Shown here: piece by piece, positions 9,286-19,063 of the stretch
How the letters are laid out: the number at the start of each line of letters is the position of its first letter
Numbering within the stretch: the stretch's first letter is position 1
NCBI GenBank assembly: GCA_041662785.1
Contig: JBAZRW010000001.1
Span: 186,001 to 250,000, forward strand
DNA: 64,000 bases
Direction of reading: 5' to 3'
From: Bdellovibrionales bacterium
Lineage (GTDB): Bacteria; Pseudomonadota; Alphaproteobacteria; UBA9219
Position numbers and translations under genes: made by a program
The notes under the pieces: generated by a model
The model's database searches: none
What the model saw: only the letters and a program-made list of their open reading frames with translations
What the model was told of the DNA's origin: nothing

Positions 9286-10571
9286 GGGACTCTCTGGACG
9301 CGCTGAACCGTAAAAGCGGGCAAACCCCCGTCGCAATCGACGCGCTGCGGCATAGGCGTCAACCCCCATTCTTGTCCATCTTTGTCCTTAGAGCAACCAC
9401 GAACAACGATTTTAGAATCCAGCTTTTCTCGCGCCGTCCAAAAAACAAGGGACTTCCGTCCATTCACACGTTTTATTTTTAATAAAAAGTCATCCTCTTG
9501 TCCAAGGCTTACGCGCTCTTCGATCCGCGCCCCTTTCAAAGGGGGGAGGAAATCCTGTAAGGCGCGATAGGCCACCTTCTCTTTGCCTTGCAACGTCAAA
9601 AGGCCAAAGTGCGCCTCAGGATCATCCTCGCCGCTCCGCGCATCACGCCACTCATACCAAATCGATACGGGCACACCGCTAAGCGAATTCAGCAAGAAGG
9701 AGCGCAAAAGAAAAGCCGCCTGTTCCTCTTCGCTGGTGTCTGTCAACGTAAAGCCCCATTCTGTTGCCATCACGGGCCACTTTTTCGACCCCTTAGGCGC
9801 AAAGTGCCGGACAAAAGCATAGAAGCGGTCATAGGCTTTCAAAACCTTTTCCGGCGGTTTTTCCCCGTCGCGGTAGGGATGCATAGAGAGAGCGTCGAAA
9901 CATTGAGCAGCTGGCGAACGCAACACCTCACCCAAAAAACCAACGCGCACAAAGCCCCACTGCCCCGCCATTTCAGCCGTCGCAGGGCCAATAATATGCG
10001 CGTTTGGCGAGGCTTTACGCATCGCAAGGCATGCCGCCTCGGCAAGACGACTGTACGCCTGCGCATCAGCCTTGGGAGCCCAAAAACGATCCGAATCCGG
10101 CTCATTCCAAATTTCCCAGATAATGTCTTGTCCGTCAAAATGTGAAACCGTTTTCGCGGCATAGCGAGCGAACGATTCCACGGCCACAGGCGAGTCCGGC
10201 GCCATGAGATACCGATCCGTTTGATCAAGGTTGTCCTCAGGCGCTTGAATAAAGCCCGTGTAGTTCGGATGACCTCCGCCCAGCACAATAACGGCCTTAA
10301 GCCCATGCTCACGAAGGCGTTTGATAAACGTCTCAAAATAGCCCCAGACGAAAGAGCCCTGACCCTTTTCAACCTCACCCCACGGCAGCACAAAGCGAAC
10401 ATAGGACAAACCCGCCGCCTTGATCTTTTCCAATTCCTTATCAGACGTTCGGCCCTCTTTGACCTGCACGCCATACCCATCGCCGATCACAGGCGAGAGC
10501 CAAGCCGTATCATCCGCCCAAGCCGCAACGGAAAGCCCCAACAGAAAGAAAACAAAGGCGACAAGGCGCAT
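9282..10571 (-). CDS. Exported glycoside hydrolase, PslG/GH39- or GH5-like
   Basis: A 429-aa protein with a signal peptide (to about AWADD, residue 21) and a TIM-barrel glycosidase. The general acid/base is probably E157 in IWNEPDS and the nucleophile E271 in MATEWGF, the spacing and motifs of clan GH-A enzymes. PslG of Pseudomonas is a comparable hydrolase encoded in an exopolysaccharide operon, where it trims the polymer. Here the gene starts at a TAATG junction with the preceding glycosyltransferase and ends in an ATGA overlap with the polymerase gene, so it is translated within the same operon. The exact GH family and glycan are not decidable by eye. Confidence 0.83.
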   Translation of the reverse strand: MRLVAFVFFLLGLSVAAWADDTAWLSPVIGDGYGVQVKEGRTSDKELEKIKAAGLSYVRFVLPWGEVEKGQGSFVWGYFETFIKRLREHGLKAVIVLGGGHPNYTGFIQAPEDNLDQTDRYLMAPDSPVAVESFARYAAKTVSHFDGQDIIWEIWNEPDSDRFWAPKADAQAYSRLAEAACLAMRKASPNAHIIGPATAEMAGQWGFVRVGFLGEVLRSPAAQCFDALSMHPYRDGEKPPEKVLKAYDRFYAFVRHFAPKGSKKWPVMATEWGFTLTDTSEEEQAAFLLRSFLLNSLSGVPVSIWYEWRDARSGEDDPEAHFGLLTLQGKEKVAYRALQDFLPPLKGARIEERVSLGQEDDFLLKIKRVNGRKSLVFWTAREKLDSKIVVRGCSKDKDGQEWGLTPMPQRVDCDGGLPAFTVQRVQRVP

Positions 10572-11503
10572 TACTTTTCCCCTTCCGTTTCTAAAAGCGC
10601 CGCGATACCGCTTCTTTCAATAACGCTGGGCCAAAGAAGAGGCGCTGGATCAAACAATTGATTATCCGGCCACGTGAGCTCATCGGGCATTAAGGCAAAC
10701 ATATCCTGCGCTACGCCCCACCAACAGTGAATCCCGTATTGCTGGCTGGTTAGGCGCGATTGGGGTTGTTCATTGCAGGCGATGCGAAGGCCAAGCGCGG
10801 CATATTCCAAAAGCTTGGTCGGCGTTTGAAGCCTGTGAGGATGATGGTTTGGGAAATAATTCACCGCCGCCCGCGCGCGCGTCAAAGCGGCGAACACAGC
10901 CTGTTGACTCTGCCGGCCCTTAAAAACGATGTTCGTATTTTCTTTATAGAGCTCACCCAAAAAAGGTTCCGGCTCGCCATAGAGGTGAAAGATTTTTGCC
11001 GAGCCAAAACGCTTTAGAAAACTATCGATCATCTCTTGTGTGCGACGCTCGGCCGACATCACGCCTATGTAACAAAAATCGCAATCATAAGACTCTTTTG
11101 CCTTAGCACGACAGGAGGCAACAAACGGTGGAACGCCCATGGGCAGAAAAAACGTCGGCACCCCATCACCAAAACCCATCGCCTTTGCCATGGCTTCGTT
11201 TTGAAAAATTCGGACATCGGGCTTAGCATTCGCCATGCGCTTGACCCAATCTTTGATGCGCCACAAGCGCCCAATCGACAAAGAGCGATAATCATGGATC
11301 ACAAAACCAGCAGGAGGCTTCTTGGGATAAAAGCCCATAATCATCCAAACAATCGTTTGAGATAAATCAAAAGCCAGCGCGGAGGAATGAGGCCGTTCCT
11401 CCGCCGTTTCATAGCGCGAGGCAAAAAACGCGCGATAGGCCGCAATTTCAGGATAAGCTTCCCTGCCGCCATGCACAAAAATGATTTTTGAAAAACGGCT
11501 CAT
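10571..11503 (-). CDS. Glycosyltransferase-like protein of the exopolysaccharide operon
   Basis: A 310-aa protein without membrane segments. The C-terminal half resembles a GT-B donor domain: FCYIGVMSAERRTQEMIDSF, a FKGRQSQQAVFAALTRARAAVNYFPN stretch, then PTKLLEYAALGLRIACNE, which matches the usual E-[AG]-x-G-x-P region loosely. The N-terminal half is divergent. It is tightly packed between a GT4 gene (ATGA overlap, 11500-11503) and the hydrolase gene (TAATG), so it surely belongs to the same assembly line. Donor and acceptor sugars are unknown, and a modifying role rather than direct sugar transfer is possible. Confidence 0.7.
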   Translation of the reverse strand: MSRFSKIIFVHGGREAYPEIAAYRAFFASRYETAEERPHSSALAFDLSQTIVWMIMGFYPKKPPAGFVIHDYRSLSIGRLWRIKDWVKRMANAKPDVRIFQNEAMAKAMGFGDGVPTFFLPMGVPPFVASCRAKAKESYDCDFCYIGVMSAERRTQEMIDSFLKRFGSAKIFHLYGEPEPFLGELYKENTNIVFKGRQSQQAVFAALTRARAAVNYFPNHHPHRLQTPTKLLEYAALGLRIACNEQPQSRLTSQQYGIHCWWGVAQDMFALMPDELTWPDNQLFDPAPLLWPSVIERSGIAALLETEGEK

Positions 11504-12630
11504 GACGCCGTCTTTCCGTCAAGAACGTCTTTGTAAACCTGCCTCACGGCGCGGGTCATGGCCTCAACCGTAAAGGCTTCTCCATGCTGCCGCGACGCAA
11601 GGCTCATTTGCTGTCGCTCCTCTTGAGACACATCAACAATTTGCGTTAACGCACGCGCCAAGGACTCAACGGTAAAGTCGTCGGCCACAAACCCCGTCTT
11701 GCCTGAAAGCACCGCCTCTTGCACGCCGCCAACCGGCGTCGTCACGATGGGCACGCCCGCCTGAAGCGCTTCCAGAAACACCAACGAAAGCCCCTCATAG
11801 TCGCTGCTAGAAAGCAGAGCGTCAAAAGCGGGCATTAACGGCTGCGCCTCGTGGTTTTTGAAAAAGAGCACTTTGTCTTTACATCCCATCGCCGCAATCT
11901 TTTTTTCAACCAGCGGTAACAACGGGCCATTGCCAACAAGCACAAGCCGCAAAGAGGGATGCGTTTGGCTCACCAGCGAAAAAGCCTCGATAAGCCGCAC
12001 AGGGTTCTTTTGCTCAACAAGGCGGCCAACAAAACCAACGACAAAAACGGAATCGTCCACCCCCATCGCTTGCCGCGCCGCGCCGCGCGTGATGCTTTTA
12101 TCAAAGGTAATGCCGTTTGGCACAACACGGATTCTGTGGGGCGCAATCCCGATTGCGTGAAGGGCATGATCTTTTTCAGCCTCGGACACCACGATAATCG
12201 CATCCGCCAAGGGGCTAAGCCCCCTTTCGATCACGCCATACAAGCGCGAGGCATCAGGGGCCATTGTGACAAAAGCATGCGGCGTATAGACAATCTTGGT
12301 GTGCGAAAAAAACACGCCCGCAAGCCGCGCCAGCGCGCCCGCCTTAGAGCTATGGGCATGAAGGACATCAAACGGCCCATGTTTTTGCAACAGGCGGCAA
12401 AGCTTGAAAAAAGAAAGAAGATCCCGCCAACCAACAGAACGCTCCATCGGCAAGGAGAGAAAAAGCGCGCCGTCCGTCCCCTTTTTTTGCGCATAAAAAG
12501 CTTCATCGGCGCGAAGCGGGGAATAGATAAAGGTAACGTCGTCGCCAACCTGCAAAAGCCCTCGCGTCAAATCCAGCGCCACACGCACACTGCCGCCCGA
12601 CGTTGATTCAATAAGTTGGCAAACACGCAT
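11500..12630 (-). CDS. Glycosyltransferase, GT4 family
   Basis: A 376-aa GT-B fold enzyme. It opens with VCQLIESTSGGSVRVALDLTRGL, has VLHAHSSKAGALARLAG in the acceptor domain, and the donor-domain elements VVGFVGRLVEQKNPVRLIEAF, LVLVGNGPLLPLVE and SSDYEGLSLVFLEALQAGVPIV with the conserved E-x7-E pair. It probably extends the lipid-linked oligosaccharide at the membrane. An AGGTG precedes the ATG at 12630. It follows the acyltransferase gene after 11 nt and overlaps the next glycosyltransferase by ATGA, so the genes from 13724 down to 7894 form one coupled operon. Confidence 0.9.
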   Translation of the reverse strand: MRVCQLIESTSGGSVRVALDLTRGLLQVGDDVTFIYSPLRADEAFYAQKKGTDGALFLSLPMERSVGWRDLLSFFKLCRLLQKHGPFDVLHAHSSKAGALARLAGVFFSHTKIVYTPHAFVTMAPDASRLYGVIERGLSPLADAIIVVSEAEKDHALHAIGIAPHRIRVVPNGITFDKSITRGAARQAMGVDDSVFVVGFVGRLVEQKNPVRLIEAFSLVSQTHPSLRLVLVGNGPLLPLVEKKIAAMGCKDKVLFFKNHEAQPLMPAFDALLSSSDYEGLSLVFLEALQAGVPIVTTPVGGVQEAVLSGKTGFVADDFTVESLARALTQIVDVSQEERQQMSLASRQHGEAFTVEAMTRAVRQVYKDVLDGKTAS

Positions 12631-12641
12631 GACGATGACAC

Positions 12642-13724
12642 CTAGTCCTTGGCTTGAACTCTATTGAGTTTCTTTTGTTTTATCGCACGCAAGGCCCTTA
12701 ACAATTGATAAAGGCACAGATAGGCTTTTCCCATGATAGTCCGCGTATAGACATACTCAAAAATCGTTCGGTTTTGAAAGGCAAGGCGCGCCTTATGGGG
12801 TTCCTCGCCTTCCATCATATTAAACTCCGCGTAACCGTGTTCAGACCCCCAAACAATGGCCTCTACGTTCAAAAACAGCCCCGGCATAAAATGAGCCGCG
12901 CTATAATCAATCGTCAGCGTATGCCCATAAACTACGTTTCCCCCAACCACGCTGAAAAGCGCAGCGACAATTTCTCCTTGATAAACCATCCAAAAAAGCG
13001 AAAGGGCCTTATTCTGCTCCACCACTCGCACCATTTCATGGTAAAAAGAAGACACATTGTCATCATGAAAAATGCCACGTTTTCCTTTTTCTTTCACCCA
13101 CATTTTCTTGCGCTGAATGAGAAAATCAATCACCTCAACAGGCGGATTGTTTTGCGTGCGAAAGACTTCCAACGCACCCTGTTTTTCTTCAATATATTTT
13201 GTAATCCGTCTTATTTTATGCCTAAAGCCTTTGGAATACCGACCAAGAATCTTTTGACGGTCTTCTCCCTTATGTTCCTGATGATACACATGGCTTTTTT
13301 CAAGGAAAATGGCAAAACAATCAAGAAAGGCTTTTTCAGGCGTGGCTTCGTGGATGTTTTTGATATCCGCAAAGTCATAGCAGGTCTGCTTTAGCGCCGT
13401 TTGCCACATCAAGGGCACGTCGCTTTCGGACTCGATGAGGAAATTGCGATAATAATAAACCTCATGCCCCATCAAACGCAAAACGCGCACACCATGCTTG
13501 CGACGAATGGAAAAGGGTAAGAGGCCAACCAGTCTGCCCGTCTCCTCGAAACCGGCAACAACCATAAGCGCCGCACCCGATGGCTTGCCAATAGTCCGCC
13601 ACCACGCCATAGCCCAATCATACCCAGTAAAAGGAGCCTTCCCTAGGCGCTCTTGCAGGGCTCTCCAAGCCTGAGCAAGGGCCTCTACTTCTTGTTCGCT
13701 CGTTAGAACCTGACAAGTCAACAT
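12642..13724 (-). CDS. GNAT acyltransferase of the CelD/BcsL (Acetyltransf_6) type
   Basis: A 360-aa cytoplasmic protein with paired GNAT-like halves. Features are WRALQERLGKAPFTGYDWAMAWW near the N-terminus, a VVAGFEETGRLVGLLPF strand, and in the second half WMVYQGEIVAALFSVVGGNVVYGHTLTID followed by the FNMMEGEEPHK segment. CelD/BcsL-type and FemAB-like proteins acylate sugars or transfer amino acids in envelope polymer pathways; here a likely job is decoration of the repeat unit. It lies 12 nt after the priming transferase and 11 nt before a GT4 gene on the same strand. The acyl donor and acceptor are unknown. Confidence 0.82.
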   Translation of the reverse strand: MLTCQVLTSEQEVEALAQAWRALQERLGKAPFTGYDWAMAWWRTIGKPSGAALMVVAGFEETGRLVGLLPFSIRRKHGVRVLRLMGHEVYYYRNFLIESESDVPLMWQTALKQTCYDFADIKNIHEATPEKAFLDCFAIFLEKSHVYHQEHKGEDRQKILGRYSKGFRHKIRRITKYIEEKQGALEVFRTQNNPPVEVIDFLIQRKKMWVKEKGKRGIFHDDNVSSFYHEMVRVVEQNKALSLFWMVYQGEIVAALFSVVGGNVVYGHTLTIDYSAAHFMPGLFLNVEAIVWGSEHGYAEFNMMEGEEPHKARLAFQNRTIFEYVYTRTIMGKAYLCLYQLLRALRAIKQKKLNRVQAKD

Positions 13725-13736
13725 GATATGAATCGA

Positions 13737-15314
13737 TCAGCAGGCGCCGGTTTTGCGCAACACAACGGGGATAGTTTTACAAATAATCGCAATATCATGC
13801 CACAAAGACCAATTGCGAACATACCAGCAATCCATCTGCACGCGGCGCAAGAAAGAAACATTGCTGCGACCACTCACCTGCCACAGACCCGTTAGGCCTG
13901 GGCGAACACGGGAATACTGCACAAGGCTATCACTGTAAATAGCGCGTTCGCGAAACATGATGGGACGCGGTCCAACAAGGCTCATGTCCCCCTTAAACAC
14001 ATTAATAAGCTGCGGCAACTCGTCAATACTCCAGCGACGCATAAAGGCACCAATCTTTGTGACGCGTGGATCCCCATCGCGCAATTTATGATAGGTTTTC
14101 CATTCCGCTGCCCGCTCAGGGTTCTCGTCTAAATACTTTTGAAGGATTTCATCGCCATGAATCACCATAGAGCGAAACTTCAAACAGTGAAAAGCCTTTC
14201 CCTTCATTCCCACACGAACATCGCCGAAACAAACGCTGCCGCCATCCCTTCTGACCAACAACGCCAAAACAAGAAAAAGGGGAGAAAGGGCAAGCAAAGC
14301 CAAACCAGATCCAACAAGATCCATGCTGCGTTTAAGAAAGCGCGGCAAGGGTTGCTCTAGGTTATTGACGGGAGAAAATAACATAACATCGTGGCTAAAG
14401 AAATACTGTGGGGCCATGCCCAAAACCGGCAAATGCCGCAAGGGCGGTGAAACAGAAAAGGGGATCCCTGAACGCACAAGTTGGGCCATGGCCTCATCGG
14501 CTTGTGCTAAAGCCGTGCCGTCCAATGCAATCACAATGTAGTCGGCGTTAAAGCGCTCACACAACCGTTGCCATGAAGATTGAACTTGTTTCAACAAAAG
14601 GGACAAATTTTCAACCTGCATCACAACTTCATAGCCAAGCCCCTGTTCAGAGCGAAGCGCCGCCCGTGCATCATCGGCCATGGATCCGCTGCCCACCAAA
14701 AGGGTCCGGACAGCCCATGTCCCATTTTGTTGCATAATCCGCCGCGCCAAAGCGCGCGCCAGAACAATAACAATGCCAGCAAAAACCCATCCCGACATGA
14801 GCCAAAGACGCGAGAAATCTTGTTTGGATGCAAACTGAAAAAAGCCATCAACCACCATCGCAAAACCGAGCGCGGAGACGATTTTCTGAACCTCCAACCA
14901 AAACGGCATACGTTGGCGATAGTGACCCGTATGCCAAAACCAAAACATAACGCCCGTCACAATAGAAAAATTCTGAACACCACGCATCGTTTCAACGGCG
15001 TTCAATAAAAGAGGGAAACCACGATCCAAAACAAAGACGTTCGTCAGCGCCGTCATCATCCAAGCGATAGAAAAACCCATGAGAAAGGCAACAACATCGC
15101 TCATAACAAACCAGCGCAAGGCCACTGCGGGATCTCGCCGTGCTTGTGTCCGTTGGTTGGGGGAAAAGGCCTCTACGGGCGTGGCCGCAACTTCGGCCAT
15201 AATGGCGGCCAGTCTTGTTTGCGCCTCCCCATGAGGAGACGATCCGCCCTCCGCAATACGAGGCGTCGCAGAAAAGGGAGAACGTATACGTTTCAATGCA
15301 TCATGAGGAGACAA
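13737..15314 (-). CDS. Undecaprenyl-phosphate sugar-1-phosphate transferase (priming enzyme, WcaJ/PssY type)
   Basis: Polyisoprenyl-phosphate hexose-1-phosphate transferase that should start each repeat unit. The 525-aa protein has a cytoplasmic N-terminal extension, four membrane segments (about 85-190), a central nucleotide-binding-like domain ([17 protein letters not shown]) and a C-terminal bacterial sugar-transferase domain with [49 protein letters not shown] and [13 protein letters not shown]. The start is a TTG with AAAGGA about 8 nt upstream; no better ATG is visible before the membrane part. It is the first gene of the long minus-strand operon, next to a 287-nt AT-rich divergent promoter region. 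Confidence 0.92.
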   Translation of the reverse strand: MSPHDALKRIRSPFSATPRIAEGGSSPHGEAQTRLAAIMAEVAATPVEAFSPNQRTQARRDPAVALRWFVMSDVVAFLMGFSIAWMMTALTNVFVLDRGFPLLLNAVETMRGVQNFSIVTGVMFWFWHTGHYRQRMPFWLEVQKIVSALGFAMVVDGFFQFASKQDFSRLWLMSGWVFAGIVIVLARALARRIMQQNGTWAVRTLLVGSGSMADDARAALRSEQGLGYEVVMQVENLSLLLKQVQSSWQRLCERFNADYIVIALDGTALAQADEAMAQLVRSGIPFSVSPPLRHLPVLGMAPQYFFSHDVMLFSPVNNLEQPLPRFLKRSMDLVGSGLALLALSPLFLVLALLVRRDGGSVCFGDVRVGMKGKAFHCLKFRSMVIHGDEILQKYLDENPERAAEWKTYHKLRDGDPRVTKIGAFMRRWSIDELPQLINVFKGDMSLVGPRPIMFRERAIYSDSLVQYSRVRPGLTGLWQVSGRSNVSFLRRVQMDCWYVRNWSLWHDIAIICKTIPVVLRKTGAC

Positions 15315-15447
15315 AGTATAATCCTTTCTATCTCGTTCTAATCGTTCTTTATTCTGGAATAAAGGGAGATACTTCCCCTGATTAAGGATTCAAAAAACTT
15401 TCTGGCTGTTAACCATTTTTTCACATCTTACCCCAAAAACACCTACT

Positions 15448-15476
15448 TTGACAGAAAAAATTGAGAAACAATTAAT
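15448..15476 (+). promoter_or_regulatory. Possible sigma-70 promoter upstream of the PIG-L gene
   Basis: TTGACA at 15448-15453, a 17-nt spacer, then ATTAAT at 15471-15476. The -35 box is perfect but the -10 is only partly matched. The 15315-15601 gap is very AT-rich and must hold divergent promoters; nothing else in it stands out. Confidence 0.28.
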
Positions 15477-15601
15477 TTCATTGTTAATATCCTTATACTT
15501 TCTTAATAAATTGAGCCTTGTTTTCGCCCAGCTCTTTATTTGTTAATAAAATTCATATACTAAGATTTATGAGTGGCTCCCCACCCTAATCAGGGTTTTC
15601 T

Positions 15602-16396
15602 ATGACATATCTTGTAAAAAGAAAAGTCAAAGCTGTTTTGAACTATATCCTGCGATGGACTCTTTCTGTTCTCGCAAAGGATGCCTATGCCACTTTGCCT
15701 GATGGCCTTCTCTTTATTATTGCCCCACACCCTGACGACGAAACTTTTGGCTGCGGGGCCTTGATCGCCCGCGCAAGGCAAGGGGGCAAAGCTATGCGCG
15801 TGCTTATCATTACGGACGGGGCAGCCTCCTGCCCCTCACAAAAAATGCCACCGAATGTTTTGGCGGCGACAAGGCGCGGCGAAACACAAAGAGCCGCGCA
15901 AATCCTTGGCGTTGAGGAGTCCTCGCTTGTCTTTTTGGACTATCCCGATGGGGGTGCAGAAAAGCATATTTCCGCTATTGCCAAAGATATCGCCAACCAA
16001 TTATGGCTCCATAAGCCTGTTGTGCTCTTTTCTCCCTATGGCCTTGACGGGCACAGAGACCACCGCGCCGTGGCAAAAGCAATCGACCTCCTAGATAGCG
16101 AAGGAAAAATAACAATCCCCGTTTTTGACTATCCAATGTGGTTCTGGCCCCGTGGCGCTATAAAGCATCTGTTTACCCCCCGCACATGGTGCACCAATCG
16201 AAAAATCTCTGCACTAGGCTTTTTGTCGCAAAAAGAACAAGCCATCCACGCACACAAGTCACAGTGCGAAAATATAACAAAGGATCCAAATTGGCCTCGC
16301 TTGTCTTCAGCTTTCATAAAAGGGAGCCTGCAGCCGTATGAGATCTTCTTTGAAAGACCCCGCTCTCGCGCCAAGGAAAAGCCTTTCTCTTCATAG
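15602..16396 (+). CDS. PIG-L (LmbE-like) family deacetylase
   Basis: A 264-aa zinc-dependent N-acetylsugar deacetylase-like protein. It contains the family motif APHPDDETFGCG (H43, D45, D46) and the second metal-binding element GHRDH (H151, H154). Members remove acetyl groups from GlcNAc-containing glycolipids, mycothiol or other glycans. It stands at the end of the exopolysaccharide locus, divergent from the priming transferase gene, so deacetylation of the polymer or a precursor is plausible. There is no signal peptide (a basic, weakly amphipathic N-terminus), so it should act in the cytoplasm. Substrate is not inferable. Confidence 0.88.
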   Translation: MTYLVKRKVKAVLNYILRWTLSVLAKDAYATLPDGLLFIIAPHPDDETFGCGALIARARQGGKAMRVLIITDGAASCPSQKMPPNVLAATRRGETQRAAQILGVEESSLVFLDYPDGGAEKHISAIAKDIANQLWLHKPVVLFSPYGLDGHRDHRAVAKAIDLLDSEGKITIPVFDYPMWFWPRGAIKHLFTPRTWCTNRKISALGFLSQKEQAIHAHKSQCENITKDPNWPRLSSAFIKGSLQPYEIFFERPRSRAKEKPFSS

Positions 16397-16471
16397 GTGG
16401 GCATGATACAAGTTCGTTAACCATAACGCGCCTTTCCCCTCCTTCTCCGCCTTTTTCCAAAGAGCCCGCCC

Positions 16472-18760
16472 ATGACATCGGATTCGACCCCCAAGAAAAC
16501 TGGCTCTCCCGCTATTAGGCCGGATGCCATGCCACCGCTTATGGCCCCCCTTATGCCCCTCTTCCCTCTAATGCAGCAGGCCGCCGAGTACTGGGTTGAC
16601 GCCTGCCAACGGCAGATCCTTTTCCTCGACGTCCTGCGCCAGCGCGGCAACATGCAGTCCTCGCAACTCGCCAAAGCCGCGCCCAATGTGTTGCAGTTCG
16701 ATCCCGTCGTTCTGATCGATGGACGCGACCTTTTGGACCCCGTCAACTATATGCTGCTCCGCATTCTGCCGCCCGATGGCGTGGTGACAGACCCGACAAA
16801 GCGCCCCTTTATCGTTTTTGATCCGCGTGCGGGCCATGGCCCTGGCATTGGCGGCATGAAAAGGGAGAGCGAGATTGGCCTAGCCCTGACAAACGGCCAT
16901 CCCGTCTATTTCGTTAGCTTCCTGCCAGAACCCGTCGCAGGACAAACGGTTGAAGATGTCTGCTCTGCCGAGGCTCATTTTGTGTCCAAAGTGATCGAAT
17001 GGCATCCCGACGCTGGACGCCCCTGCCTTATCGGCAACTGTCAGGCGGGCTGGCAAATCGCTTTGATGAGCGCCACACACCCGACCTTACCAGGCGTTTT
17101 GATTCTTGCTGGTGCGCCTATGTCCTATTGGGCTGGCGTTAAGGGCAACAACCAACCGATGCGTTACACAGGCGGTATGACGGGCGGATCGTGGGTTGTC
17201 GCGATGGCCAGCGATTTCGGAGGGGGTCTGTTCGACGGTGCCTCGCTTATCGAAAATTTTGAAAAGGGCAACCCTGCCAACACCTATTGGAAAAAAGAGT
17301 ACAGCGTCTATTCCAAAATAGACACGGAAGGTCCCCGCTTTCTTGAGTTTGAGCGTTGGTGGAGCAATCCGGTTCTTTTGGGCCGTGAAGAAATCCAGTT
17401 TATCGTGGATGATCTTTTCATCGGCAACCATCTGGCAACGGGAAAGATTCACACGTCGGGGGGCATGCGTGCCGACCTGCGCAACATCAAGTCCCCCATT
17501 ATCGTCTTTTGTTCGCGCGGGGATGACATTACCTCGCCACAGCAGGCGTTAGGCTGGATCCTTGATCTTTACAGCAACGACGACGATATCATCGCCAACG
17601 GCCAAACGATCATCTACTCTAACCACGAGAATATAGGGCATTTGGGCATCTTCGTTTCCACCTCGGTGGCCAGCAAAGAACACCAAAAGTTTATCAGCAA
17701 CATCGATATGATCGAAACGCTGCCGCCGGGTCTTTATGAGGCCGTCTTTACGTCCAAAAAGGACGACGCGATGAATTCGGATTTGGCCTCCGGCGATTAT
17801 GTTATGCGCTTTGAAAATCGCGGTTTGAAAGACATCCGCGCTATGGGCATTAACGATCACGAGGATGATATGCGCTTTGCCGCCGTGGCGCGCATCTCTG
17901 AAAACCTTCAGGGGCTTTACTACACCTTTATGTCGCCCATCATCCGCTCGTTAATCTCGCGCAAGACCGCCGACGTTTTACGTGAGATGCACCCCCTTCG
18001 CGCCAAAGTCGCTTTCTACTCGGACAAAAACCCGCTCTTTACAAATCTACCCCAGTTGGCCGAGAAGGTTCGCCAAGATCGCCAGCCTGTTTCCAAAGAC
18101 AATATCTTTTGGAAAATGCAGGAAGCCGTTTCCGATCAAATCGTCAAAACGCTGACCGAGCAAAACGATAAAAAGAGCGCGATGATCGAGACGTTGTTTA
18201 TGAACATCTATGGCTCGCCCCTATTGCAAGCCATGATCGGGCTGCGTACCGTAAGGCCTTATGCAAAGCCTTCTTTTGAACGCGACGTCGAAGTCGAACA
18301 ACAGCGCACGCAGAACCTTCTTAAGGTTATCTCCCAAATTGAATCGGGTGGCCTTGCCGAGGCGATGATCAGAGGGCTCCTTTACGTCTCTCGCGCTGGC
18401 CACGCGGTGGATGAGCGCGAATATAAAATGCTTCTGCGCCTGCGCACGGAAAGCAACCTTTTCCCCGCAATGACCCATGACGACTATAAAGCCTTGGCCA
18501 AGCAACAATACATGATGCTTATCCTTGACGAAGAACGCGCGGTTGGCGCTATTCCCAACCTGCTGGATCGTGCCGAGGCTGGCACCGCAAAACAGGCGCT
18601 TGACGTCATTCGCCGCGTGATCGAGGCTAGCGGAACGCCATCCACCGAGGAAGAACGTCGCCTTAAGCGCCTGAGCGACTTGTTTGAGCCCGCGCACGCC
18701 GTGCCCCAAAGACGCGCCACGGATAAGGTTGAGGACTCAGAGCCCGCGACCATGGCCTGA
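16472..18760 (+). CDS. DUF3141 protein, PhaC-like alpha/beta hydrolase
   Basis: A 762-aa protein that matches the DUF3141 family, related to class III poly(3-hydroxyalkanoate) synthase subunits. The hydrolase core includes VFDPRAGHGPGIGG, a nucleophile elbow LIGNCQAGWQIAL with C190 where PhaC has its catalytic cysteine, and FCSRGDDITSPQQAL, the usual Asp region. A helical C-terminal extension (about 480-762) with charged segments is not part of PhaC. The elbow is G-x-C-x-A-G rather than the G-x-C-x-G-G of true synthases, so polymerase activity should not be assumed. It is flanked by a PIG-L gene and tRNA-Arg and appears monocistronic. Confidence 0.85.
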   Translation: MTSDSTPKKTGSPAIRPDAMPPLMAPLMPLFPLMQQAAEYWVDACQRQILFLDVLRQRGNMQSSQLAKAAPNVLQFDPVVLIDGRDLLDPVNYMLLRILPPDGVVTDPTKRPFIVFDPRAGHGPGIGGMKRESEIGLALTNGHPVYFVSFLPEPVAGQTVEDVCSAEAHFVSKVIEWHPDAGRPCLIGNCQAGWQIALMSATHPTLPGVLILAGAPMSYWAGVKGNNQPMRYTGGMTGGSWVVAMASDFGGGLFDGASLIENFEKGNPANTYWKKEYSVYSKIDTEGPRFLEFERWWSNPVLLGREEIQFIVDDLFIGNHLATGKIHTSGGMRADLRNIKSPIIVFCSRGDDITSPQQALGWILDLYSNDDDIIANGQTIIYSNHENIGHLGIFVSTSVASKEHQKFISNIDMIETLPPGLYEAVFTSKKDDAMNSDLASGDYVMRFENRGLKDIRAMGINDHEDDMRFAAVARISENLQGLYYTFMSPIIRSLISRKTADVLREMHPLRAKVAFYSDKNPLFTNLPQLAEKVRQDRQPVSKDNIFWKMQEAVSDQIVKTLTEQNDKKSAMIETLFMNIYGSPLLQAMIGLRTVRPYAKPSFERDVEVEQQRTQNLLKVISQIESGGLAEAMIRGLLYVSRAGHAVDEREYKMLLRLRTESNLFPAMTHDDYKALAKQQYMMLILDEERAVGAIPNLLDRAEAGTAKQALDVIRRVIEASGTPSTEEERRLKRLSDLFEPAHAVPQRRATDKVEDSEPATMA

Positions 18761-18868
18761 CCAGCTAAGCGGTTATTTGCCCCCCTGAACGCTACTTGAG
18801 CCTTTTTACGGTCGTGCCCCTATGCGGGAGAGAAAAGGTTGCAGGAATTTTTCCTATAAGGCATAAAC

Positions 18869-18885
18869 GGCTTCTAAAGCCTTTT
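18869..18885 (+). terminator. Weak terminator-like hairpin after the DUF3141 gene
   Basis: Arms GGCTT (18869-18873) and AAGCC (18877-18881) with a 3-nt loop, followed by TTTT. The stem is short, so the call is tentative. Confidence 0.3.
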
Positions 18886-18930
18886 CTGGCAAACTAGGTT
18901 GGCCGGATTATAGGCCCCAAAAATCAAAGC

Positions 18931-19007
18931 GTCCCCGTAGCTCAGCCGGATAGAGCATCGGTTTCCTAAACCGAGGGCCGGAGGTTCGATTCCTCTCGGG
19001 GACACCA
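18931..19007 (+). tRNA. tRNA-Arg(CCU)
   Basis: Cloverleaf drawn by hand: acceptor arms GTCCCCG (18931-18937) and CGGGGAC (18997-19003), discriminator A at 19004 and an encoded CCA (19005-19007). The D arm holds GCTCAG...GAGC. The anticodon stem TCGGT/ACCGA closes the loop TTCCTAA with anticodon CCT at 18965-18967, reading AGG. The T arm carries GGTTCGATTCC. It is complete at 77 nt. No integrase or attachment-site duplication is seen next to it. Confidence 0.96.
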
Positions 19008-19063
19008 CCCTACGCTAAAGCTTCGGGGGGGCAGGCCACCCCGCATCTCCCAAGCCCACGCTC

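Noticed and set aside
18931..19007. tRNA-Arg as an island attachment site
   Set aside because: No integrase, no duplicated 3' end of the tRNA and ordinary neighbours.
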